Shown here: positions 1 through 4,722 of the stretch, piece after piece
How positions within the stretch are numbered: the first letter of the stretch is position 1
Layout of the letters: the number at the start of each line of letters is the position of its first letter
Assembly: GCA_017880825.1 (NCBI GenBank)
Contig: JADGRN010000091.1
Span: forward strand, 1-6,208
Origin: Methylophilaceae bacterium
Lineage (GTDB): Bacteria; Pseudomonadota; Gammaproteobacteria; Burkholderiales; Methylophilaceae
DNA: 6,208 nt
Direction: 5' to 3'
Made by a program: the position numbers and the translations under genes
Notes under the pieces: generated by a model
The model's database searches: none
The model's input: the letters and a program-made list of their open reading frames with translations, nothing else
Told to the model about the DNA's origin: nothing

Positions 1-1002
1 CATGGCATCGCGCACGAACTGGTAAAACGTCACCATGACGGATACCGGGTTGCCGGGCAAGCCGAAGTAATGGGCTTTGCCGACTTTGCCATAAGCCAGC
101 GGACGGCCCGGCTTCATGGCAATTTTCCAGAATACGACCTGGCCCAGTTTCTCCAGTAATTGCTTCATAAAGTCGGCTTCGCCTACCGATACCCCGCCGC
201 TGGTCAGAATCACATCGGCGCTGCTCGATGCCTCCAGCAAAGCTTGTTCGAGCAGCTGCGGATCATCGCGCACCACGCCCATATCCATCACTTCAACTCC
301 AAGACGGCTCAACATACCGTAAAGCGTGTAACGATTGCTGTCGTATACCTGTCCTGGCTCCAGAGTCTGGCCGATGCTGGCCAACTCATCGCCGGTGGAA
401 AAAAACGCCACGCGCAAACGTCGGTAAACCTTCACTTCACCAATGCCAAGTGAAGCAATCAATCCCAGATCTGCCGGACGCATCAGGTGCCCAGCAGCTA
501 AAACCACCTGACCCAATTTAAGGTCTTCCCCTGCGTAGCGCATGTTTTGTCCGCGCCTGGGGCCATCGACGAAGCTGATCTGCTCGCCTTCCACAGTCAC
601 CTTTTCCTGTACCGCTACCGTGTCAGTACCCTGCGGCATCACGGCGCCGGTCATGATACGCACACATTCGCCGCGCTGCGCCTGCCCAGCGAAAGCCTTG
701 CCGGCAAATGCGGTGCCGAGGACACGCAATGTGGTTCTGCCTCCGGCATTTGTGTCGTCGGCATTGAAGGCATAGCCATCCATTGCCGAGTTGTCGTGGT
801 TGGGTACGTTGCACGGGGACAAAATGTCCTCAGCCAGCACGCGGCCAAGCGCACTGCGTAGTGGCAAACATTCCTTGGTGATGACTGGACTTAAATAATC
901 GCGAATGTACTTGCGCGCTTGTGCCACTGACATCGAGTTCGGGTCGTAATCGTCCAGACAGCTTGCGCCACTGACCAATTCAGCAATGGATTTTTCACTC
1001 AT
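1..1002 (-). CDS. moeA: Molybdopterin molybdenumtransferase MoeA, C-terminus cut by window edge
   Basis: MoeA inserts molybdate into adenylylated molybdopterin, the metal-insertion step of cytosolic Moco synthesis. The frame is open from ATG at 1002 to the left edge, giving 334 residues; relative to E. coli MoeA (about 411 aa) roughly the last 75 residues, mostly the C-terminal domain IV, are missing only because the window ends. Visible family motifs are NSAMDGYA (71-78, with Asp75 matching the conserved E. coli Asp59), RIMTGAVMP (115-123), GEDLKLG (158-164), FSTGDEL (201-207), the MoCF-fold signature TSGGVSVGEADF (267-278), KPGRPLAYGK (297-306) and GLPGNPVSV (314-322). The N-terminus is about 16 residues longer than in E. 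coli; Met24 would align with E. coli Met8 as an alternative start. No clear Shine-Dalgarno precedes ATG 1002, which lies 7 nt after the mobB stop, so translation is probably coupled. It is the last visible gene of the moaA operon. Confidence 0.96.
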   Translation of the reverse strand, partial: MSEKSIAELVSGASCLDDYDPNSMSVAQARKYIRDYLSPVITKECLPLRSALGRVLAEDILSPCNVPNHDNSAMDGYAFNADDTNAGGRTTLRVLGTAFAGKAFAGQAQRGECVRIMTGAVMPQGTDTVAVQEKVTVEGEQISFVDGPRRGQNMRYAGEDLKLGQVVLAAGHLMRPADLGLIASLGIGEVKVYRRLRVAFFSTGDELASIGQTLEPGQVYDSNRYTLYGMLSRLGVEVMDMGVVRDDPQLLEQALLEASSSADVILTSGGVSVGEADFMKQLLEKLGQVVFWKIAMKPGRPLAYGKVGKAHYFGLPGNPVSVMVTFYQFVRDAM

Positions 1003-1009
1003 GGTTAGG

Positions 1010-1591
1010 CTATTTTCGACGAGAAGAGACGAGTTTAGGACTGCTACGCTGGGTTTCCAACCAGCGCATGACAAATTCGGCTATTTCTCTTGCATCATTC
1101 AGATCCAGCACAGGCAGTCTGGTTTTGACCGGACCATCCGCAGCCACAGCAATTACATGCGGGTCATGATCGGCCAGCAATGGTTTTGCCATCGTTGGCC
1201 GGTAGACTTCAATTTTGGGGATGGCTTCATTTTTGAAACCTTCCACCACAATCAGGTCTACCAGTGAGGGGTCCACGTGCGGTAATAACTCGCTCAATCG
1301 AGGTTCCTGGTCATGCGGTATGCGGGATAACTCGGTCATCAGCGCCCAGCGATGACGCGAACCCAGCAGCATTTGCACGGCGCCTGATTCACGCAGGCGA
1401 AAGCTATCTTTGCCCGGGTGGTCGATATCGAAGGTATGGTGCGCGTGCTTGATCACTGAAATACGCAGCCCATGTTGCGTCAGCACCGGGATCAGGCTGG
1501 TGAGCAAAGTAGTCTTGCCGATGCCGCTACCGTAAGCGCAAAAGCCCAGCAGTGGCACGCGGCTGGCAATCAGTTTGTCTGCGCCAGGCAC
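1010..1591 (-). CDS. mobB: Molybdopterin-guanine dinucleotide biosynthesis adapter protein MobB
   Basis: MobB is a P-loop GTP-binding protein that assists MobA in making the guanine-dinucleotide form of Moco. The 193-aa product has the order expected from E. coli MobB (about 175 aa): beta-strand and P-loop AYGSGIGKTTLL (19-30), VIKHAHH (46-52), DHPGKDSFRLR (57-67), RWALMTEL (81-88), VVEGFK (115-120) and HVIAVA (145-150), then a short basic C-terminal tail. The start is GTG at 1591: a good Shine-Dalgarno, GAGGAA, ends 5 nt upstream, inside the end of mobA. A second GTG at codon 12 would give an N-terminus like that of E. coli (VPLLGF), but it lacks that signal. The gene overlaps the mobA 3' end by 22 bp and ends 7 nt before moeA, so it is translationally embedded in the operon. 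The P-loop appears to have one extra glycine compared with the E. coli AWSGTGKTT form. Confidence 0.94.
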   Translation of the reverse strand: MPGADKLIASRVPLLGFCAYGSGIGKTTLLTSLIPVLTQHGLRISVIKHAHHTFDIDHPGKDSFRLRESGAVQMLLGSRHRWALMTELSRIPHDQEPRLSELLPHVDPSLVDLIVVEGFKNEAIPKIEVYRPTMAKPLLADHDPHVIAVAADGPVKTRLPVLDLNDAREIAEFVMRWLETQRSSPKLVSSRRK

Positions 1592-2148
1592 GACAGTTCC
1601 TCAGGGGTGTTGATGTTGGCAAAAGCTTGCGGATTGTCGTTAAACGGTACTTTTACGGTTTCCAGGGCTGCGTACCAAGTGTCTATTTTGCGGCCGCCGT
1701 TTTCCAGATATTGATGCAGGTTTGGCAACAGTGATTTACGGCACAGGCAGAATACTGGTTGCGGTTGATTATCGGCCACGGCCACGGCCAAGTCGGCATC
1801 ATGTTGCACCAAAGCGTTCATCAATCGGCTGACCAGATCAAAAGGCAAGAACGGCGAATCACAAGGCACCGTGACTACGTAGGAATGCTTCGCCGCACTC
1901 ATGCCGCAGTGCAGGCCAGCCAGCGGCCCGGCAAAGTCGGCAATATCATCCTGGATAACCGGATAACCAAAGCTCTGGTAACGTTCAATCTCTCGATTGG
2001 CATTAATCAGGATTTCATCCACTTGTGGGCGCAAGCGCGCCAGCACATGGGCCACCAATGGCTGTCCGAGAAAATCGACCAGACCTTTATCTACACCGCC
2101 CATGCGACGTCCCTTGCCACCTGCCAATACGATGCCGCTGATACTCAT
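1570..2148 (-). CDS. mobA: Molybdenum cofactor guanylyltransferase MobA
   Basis: MobA transfers GMP from GTP to Mo-molybdopterin, giving the MGD cofactor used by DMSO-reductase-family enzymes such as formate dehydrogenase and nitrate reductase. The product is 192 aa, about the usual family length (E. coli 194). It shows the nucleotidyltransferase signature LAGGKGRRMGGVDK (8-21), DDIADFAGPLAGL (67-79), the metal-binding PCDSPFLP (95-102, Asp97), the substrate-side motifs PVFCL (131-135) and GGRKI (151-155), and the C-terminal NINTPEEL (178-185). The ATG at 2148 overlaps the fdhD stop in an ATGA arrangement, so translation is probably coupled. A GAGG about 10 nt upstream, within the fdhD end, may act as a weak Shine-Dalgarno. 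Nothing appears degraded and all recognisable motifs are intact. The last 22 bp also hold the start of mobB. Confidence 0.96.
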   Translation of the reverse strand: MSISGIVLAGGKGRRMGGVDKGLVDFLGQPLVAHVLARLRPQVDEILINANREIERYQSFGYPVIQDDIADFAGPLAGLHCGMSAAKHSYVVTVPCDSPFLPFDLVSRLMNALVQHDADLAVAVADNQPQPVFCLCRKSLLPNLHQYLENGGRKIDTWYAALETVKVPFNDNPQAFANINTPEELSCLAQTN

Positions 2149-3014
2149 GCCGCAATAACCTCGCTGATTGGGGAGCTATGGCGAAAACGCTCTGCTCCGG
2201 TGAATAATAAAAAATGTTTGCCCTGCGCGCGACCTATCATGGTCATGCCCACGCGCTGTGCGATTTCCCAGCCCATTTTGGTCAAGCCTGAGCGCGAAAC
2301 CAAAAATGGTACGCCCATCTGGGCCGCTTTAATCACCATCTCGCTGGTGAGGCGGCCAGTGGTATAGAAAATTTTGTCGTGGCCGTCCACTTCATCCAGC
2401 CACATCATGCCGGCGATGGCATCAACCGCATTATGGCGGCCAACGTCTTCAACGTAATACAGTATTTCGCTATCTTTTGCCAAGGCGCAACCGTGCAAGG
2501 CCCCAGCCTTTTTATACAGACTGTCGTAGCGGCGCACATTGTCCAGCAAGGCTTGCAATGTGGCCTCCTGCAAAATTGCATCTTTTGATAGATGGATGTG
2601 ATCGATCTCTTCCATCAGATCGCCGAATACCGTGCCTTGGCCGCAACCAGTAGTGACCGTGCGCTTGCTCAAGCGCTTATCAAGGGTTGCCGCGCTCAGT
2701 TTTTTTTGAGCTGCATTTTTTGGATAATGGCGTGTGGTGATGGCCACAGCATCAGTCTCCCAGTCCACTTGCACTGCGCTGATTTGCTCGATGCTGGTGA
2801 GTAAACGTTGGTTGCGCAGATAACCGATGGCTAGCGCTTCCGGCGCGGCGCCCAGTGTCATCAGAGTTACGATTTCGCGTTTGTCCAGATAAAGCGTGAG
2901 CGGGCCTTCACCTGCGATCTCGGTCTCGACAGAAGCACCATGCTCATCGGTGGCCACCACCATAAAGGTCAGTGGACGGCTGGCGTGCGTAATCTGGGGA
3001 CGTTGGTGCGGCAT
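2145..3014 (-). CDS. fdhD: Formate dehydrogenase accessory sulfurtransferase FdhD (single-cysteine loop variant)
   Basis: FdhD carries sulfur from the IscS desulfurase to the bis-MGD cofactor and is needed for active formate dehydrogenase. The 289-aa product has the family landmarks: EGPLTLYLD (36-44), the substrate-loop region VTTGCGQGTVFGD (120-132), GALHGCAL (171-178), the very conserved DVGRHNAVD (190-198), TTGRLTSEMV (218-227), and the C-terminal VSRSGLTKMGWEIA (239-252). E. coli FdhD has CGVC in its loop (Cys121, Cys124); here the first cysteine is kept (Cys124) and the second is replaced by glycine (Gly127), while another cysteine (Cys176) lies two residues after the conserved His174. 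I believe this GCGQG type occurs in some other proteobacterial FdhD proteins, but could not check. It begins 16 nt after moaA with no evident Shine-Dalgarno and ends in a 4-bp overlap with mobA. Its position inside the Moco operon points to a bis-MGD enzyme, probably formate dehydrogenase, as the client. Confidence 0.94.
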   Translation of the reverse strand: MPHQRPQITHASRPLTFMVVATDEHGASVETEIAGEGPLTLYLDKREIVTLMTLGAAPEALAIGYLRNQRLLTSIEQISAVQVDWETDAVAITTRHYPKNAAQKKLSAATLDKRLSKRTVTTGCGQGTVFGDLMEEIDHIHLSKDAILQEATLQALLDNVRRYDSLYKKAGALHGCALAKDSEILYYVEDVGRHNAVDAIAGMMWLDEVDGHDKIFYTTGRLTSEMVIKAAQMGVPFLVSRSGLTKMGWEIAQRVGMTMIGRAQGKHFLLFTGAERFRHSSPISEVIAA

Positions 3015-3030
3015 GAAATGTAAGACGGTA

Positions 3031-4041
3031 TTACCCGCCCGTCATCGACATAAATCTGACCACGGCGGGTTCTGCGCGCCGCAGGTCGAAATCGTGTCCT
3101 TTGGGCTTGATTTGCATGGAGCCGATGATGGCTTCGCGTAGCGGCGCATCGTCATTGGGGAAGTTACGCAGCAAGTGCATCAGGTCAACCTTGTCTTCCT
3201 GCCCCAGGCACAAATAAAGTTCGCCCTTGCAGGTAATACGCACGCGATTGCAGGATTCGCAAAAATTGTGACTATGTGGGGAAATGAAGCCAACGCGGGT
3301 TTCGCTATCCGGTATACGCCAATAGCGGGCTGGTCCGCCAGTGGTTTCGGCGCTGCTGACCAAGATATAACGGGTTTGCAGCAGTTTGAGCGTCTCATCA
3401 TTGCTGACGTAAGTGGAAGCGCGGGTGTGGTCAACTTCACCCAATGGCATTTCTTCAATAAAAGAAATATCGATCCCCTGACGCAGCGCAAAATCCACCA
3501 GCGCAATCGTCTCATCGTCATTGAAGCCACGCATCATGACGGTATTGAGTTTGATGCGCTCGAACTTGGCGGCTTTTGCCGCCTGGATACCCTTTAGCAC
3601 CTTATTCAGATCACCGATGCGGGTAATTTTGCGGAAACGCTCGGCATCCAGACTATCCAGGCTGATGTTGATGCGGCGCACGCCGGCGTCGCGCAAGGCT
3701 TGCGCCTGCTGTTCAAGCTGTGAGCCGTTGGTGGTAACTACCAGCTCCCGCAGTCCCGGTAACTGGCCGATTTCCTGGAACAGCCACAGTGCGTTTTTAC
3801 GCACCAGCGGCTCGCCGCCAGTGATACGCACTTTGCCAACGCCAAGATCGACAAAGGTTCTAACTAGGCGCACGCACTCTTCCAGGCTGAGCACCTCTTC
3901 GCGCGGCAGGAAGATCATGTCTTCAGACATGCAATACACACAGCGAAAGTCGCACCGGTCAGTAATGGACAGGCGGATATAGTCCACCGTGCGCCCATAA
4001 CGGTCGACCAGAGTGTTGTTAGATTCGGTTTGCGCAAGCAT
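3031..4041 (-). CDS. moaA: GTP 3',8-cyclase MoaA (radical SAM)
   Basis: MoaA is the radical S-adenosylmethionine enzyme that, with MoaC, converts GTP to cyclic pyranopterin monophosphate, the first step of Moco synthesis. At 336 aa it has the usual family length. The N-terminal radical SAM cluster motif is CDFRCVYC (Cys30, Cys34, Cys37), followed by the SAM-binding ITGGEPLVR (73-81), VTTNG (102-106) and INISLDSL (124-131). The C-terminal second cluster has the C-x2-C-x13-C pattern (Cys261, Cys264, Cys278) within CESCNRVRIT, and the protein ends in the conserved Gly-Gly (SMTGG), which is needed for activity in characterised MoaA. ATG at 4041 gives the normal N-terminus; no clear Shine-Dalgarno is seen. 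It is the first gene of the minus-strand operon and is divergent from the modE-like gene. moaB, moaC, moaD and moaE are not in the window and must lie elsewhere. Confidence 0.98.
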   Translation of the reverse strand: MLAQTESNNTLVDRYGRTVDYIRLSITDRCDFRCVYCMSEDMIFLPREEVLSLEECVRLVRTFVDLGVGKVRITGGEPLVRKNALWLFQEIGQLPGLRELVVTTNGSQLEQQAQALRDAGVRRINISLDSLDAERFRKITRIGDLNKVLKGIQAAKAAKFERIKLNTVMMRGFNDDETIALVDFALRQGIDISFIEEMPLGEVDHTRASTYVSNDETLKLLQTRYILVSSAETTGGPARYWRIPDSETRVGFISPHSHNFCESCNRVRITCKGELYLCLGQEDKVDLMHLLRNFPNDDAPLREAIIGSMQIKPKGHDFDLRRAEPAVVRFMSMTGG

Positions 4042-4053
4042 GTCGATAGAGTG

Positions 4054-4077
4054 CGTTTGTGAGTCAAGTAATATACG
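4054..4077. promoter_or_regulatory. Weak ModE-like site in the moaA leader
   Basis: A 24-bp stretch begins CGTTTGTG and ends AATATACG on the plus strand, with imperfect dyad symmetry at its ends. It resembles the reverse complement of the stronger ModE-like site before the porin, which starts CGTTTATAT and ends AATATAACG, if one base is gapped. It lies between the proposed moaA transcription start (near 4083) and the moaA ATG, where a bound repressor could block transcription. Molybdate-bound ModE controls mod and moa promoters in E. coli, but the match here is partial and could be chance. Confidence 0.3.
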
Positions 4078-4089
4078 TTAAGATACTGG

Positions 4090-4118
4090 ATTCTATGTGT
4101 TTCACTGTTTAGATACAA
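4090..4118 (-). promoter_or_regulatory. Putative sigma-70 promoter of the moaA operon
   Basis: On the minus strand, TTGTAT (4118-4113; only the first three bases match the -35 consensus) is followed after exactly 17 bp by TAGAAT (4095-4090; 5 of 6 against TATAAT). Transcription would start near 4083 and give a leader of about 40 nt. The region is AT-rich and is the only non-coding space in front of the operon, so a promoter is expected here, although the -35 element is weak. Confidence 0.4.
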
Positions 4119-4119
4119 T
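4114..4119 (+). promoter_or_regulatory. Possible -10 element for the modE-like gene
   Basis: TACAAT matches the -10 consensus at 5 of 6 positions and would place a start near 4126, leaving a leader of about 58 nt before the ATG at 4184. No good -35 lies 16-18 bp upstream, so it would be weak or need an activator. It overlaps the -35 of the proposed moaA promoter on the other strand, so the two divergent promoters would compete for the same DNA face. Confidence 0.25.
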
Positions 4120-4183
4120 GCTGAAGCCAATAGGGTTATAGACCAACGAACTTATTTTTAATTCCTAGCGTAATCTTGATGTC

Positions 4184-4540
4184 ATGACAGCAAAAAATAT
4201 CAAAATTCATATTCCTTATGGCGATCTCTCCGCAATCGGGCCGGGCAAGGCCGATCTGCTGGAAGCGATAGAGCGTAACGGATCGATATCTGGCGCGGCC
4301 AGGCGTATGGGCATGTCCTACAAGCGCGCATGGGATCTGGTAAACACCATGAACAAGAGCTTTCGTGAGCCATTGGTAGCCACTGCCACCGGCGGCAGCA
4401 ATGGTGGCGGCGCACAGGTCACTGAGTTTGGCTACGATGTGCTCAGGCGCTATCGCGAAATCGAAACTAAAGCCAATATCGCAGTTGCAGCAGAACTTGC
4501 CGAACTCATCACTTTACTCTTCCCCAACTCCGGGCATTAA
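4184..4540 (+). CDS. ModE-type winged-helix regulator, DNA-binding domain only
   Basis: This encodes a 118-aa protein matching the N-terminal winged helix-turn-helix domain of ModE, the molybdate-responsive transcription regulator. Visible are the helix-turn-helix GKADLLEAIERNGSISGAARRMG (21-43, quoted in family form as SISGAARRMGMSYKRAW, 34-50), the recognition-helix segment MSYKRAWDLVNTMN (44-57) and the glycine-rich wing TGGSNGGGAQVTEFG (69-83). These align with E. coli SGSISQGAKDAGISYKSAW and ATGGKGGGGAVLTRYG. E. coli ModE has 262 aa with two C-terminal molybdate-binding (TOBE/molbindin) domains; here only a helical tail of about 35 residues follows the wing, so no molybdate pocket is present. 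Standalone ModE N-terminal proteins are known; how they sense metal is less clear. The gene is divergent from moaA and followed by a porin with a ModE-like operator, which supports a role in controlling molybdenum genes. No clear Shine-Dalgarno precedes ATG 4184. Confidence 0.9.
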   Translation: MTAKNIKIHIPYGDLSAIGPGKADLLEAIERNGSISGAARRMGMSYKRAWDLVNTMNKSFREPLVATATGGSNGGGAQVTEFGYDVLRRYREIETKANIAVAAELAELITLLFPNSGH

Positions 4541-4553
4541 GTCAGCCCCGGTT

Positions 4554-4569
4554 CGGCTTAATTGAGCCG
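4554..4569 (+). terminator. Weak hairpin after the modE-like gene
   Basis: CGGCT and AGCCG flank a 6-nt loop 14 nt after the stop codon; a T-G pair may add a sixth step. No run of T residues follows, so it is not a standard intrinsic terminator, and read-through from the modE-like gene into the porin remains possible. A competing 4-bp stem (AGCC/GGCT, 4544-4558) overlaps it. Confidence 0.2.
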
Positions 4570-4577
4570 TCCACGTA

Positions 4578-4606
4578 TTGAAGCAGATTGTTATATCTGC
4601 TCTAAT
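4578..4606 (+). promoter_or_regulatory. Putative sigma-70 promoter of the porin gene
   Basis: TTGAAG (4578-4583; 4 of 6 against TTGACA) is separated by exactly 17 bp from TCTAAT (4601-4606; 5 of 6 against TATAAT). Transcription would start near 4613, just at the edge of the ModE-like operator, giving a leader of about 110 nt. An alternative -10, TATAAA (4632-4637), inside that operator has no good -35; it would start near 4644, just before the leader hairpin. Either choice puts the operator where a bound protein would repress. Confidence 0.45.
4582..4601. repeat. Perfect palindrome within the porin promoter spacer
   Basis: AGCAGAT (4582-4588) and ATCTGCT (4595-4601) are exact inverted repeats around the 6-nt centre TGTTAT. 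The palindrome fills almost the whole interval between the proposed -35 and -10 elements, a position typical of a dimeric regulator site. It could alternatively be the hairpin at the end of the modE-like transcript, but no T tract follows. It also contains GTTATAT, the core of the ModE-like half site that recurs 26 bp downstream. Confidence 0.5.
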
Positions 4607-4614
4607 GCCAATTC

Positions 4615-4639
4615 CGTTATATTTCATAAAATATAAACG
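4615..4639. promoter_or_regulatory. Putative ModE operator upstream of the porin
   Basis: The left arm CGTTATATT (4615-4623) and right arm AATATAAACG (4630-4639) are inverted repeats, apart from one extra base, around the centre TCATAA. As I recall it, the E. coli modA operator bound by ModE begins CGTTATATT and ends CATAACG over a similar length (24 bp there, 25 here). The left nine bases are identical. The site sits immediately downstream of the proposed start near 4613, or over the alternative -10, which fits repression when molybdate is plentiful. The ModE-family gene next door is the obvious candidate to bind it. Confidence 0.55.
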
Positions 4640-4648
4640 TTGTGCGAA

Positions 4649-4686
4649 TTTCGGGCGCGCGCGGTCGGAAGCTTGCGTGCCCGAAA
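4649..4686 (+). promoter_or_regulatory. Stable leader hairpin of the porin mRNA with possible alternative pairing
   Basis: Positions 4649-4661 pair with 4674-4686 in a 13-bp stem (8 Watson-Crick pairs TTTCGGGC/GCCCGAAA, then 5 more including two G-U pairs) with a 12-nt loop. The 3' arm CCCGAAA (4680-4686) is also perfectly complementary to TTTCGGG (4705-4711), which includes part of the porin Shine-Dalgarno. The leader could therefore form either the upstream hairpin, leaving the ribosome site free, or a 7-bp sequestering stem. No known riboswitch class is recognised. The hairpin itself is well supported by sequence; switching is inference. Confidence 0.45.
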
Positions 4687-4708
4687 ACCAGCCTATCCTT
4701 AATCTTTC

Positions 4709-4714
4709 GGGGAG
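4709..4714 (+). promoter_or_regulatory. Shine-Dalgarno that fixes the porin start
   Basis: GGGGAG lies 8 nt before ATG 4723 and selects that codon over the in-frame GTG at 4642, which has no such signal and would put a non-hydrophobic 27-residue extension in front of a normal signal peptide. Confidence 0.8.
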
Positions 4715-4722
4715 TAATTGTT

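Noticed and set aside
1759..2367. 202-codon open frame on the plus strand opposite mobA and fdhD
   Set aside because: It is antisense to two genes with complete family motifs; its translation has no recognisable domain and is a shadow of their codon structure.
4062..4067. TTGACT on the minus strand as a strong -35 for moaA
   Set aside because: The matching -10 would fall on or beyond the moaA ATG with no TATAAT-like sequence, so it cannot serve a leader-containing transcript.
3915..4130. Minus-strand 71-codon frame overlapping the start of moaA
   Set aside because: It is out of frame with moaA, covers its radical SAM motif region, and has no family resemblance or ribosome site.
4042..4183. 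Moco riboswitch upstream of moaA
   Set aside because: The whole intergenic region is only 142 bp and AT-rich; I could not find the multi-helix conserved pattern of the Moco RNA motif, and the likely leader is about 40 nt.
4642..4722. An in-frame upstream GTG that would extend the porin by 27 residues
   Set aside because: It has no Shine-Dalgarno, would bury the signal peptide behind an arginine-rich segment, and overlaps the leader hairpin; ATG 4723 has GGGGAG at 8 nt and a normal signal peptide.
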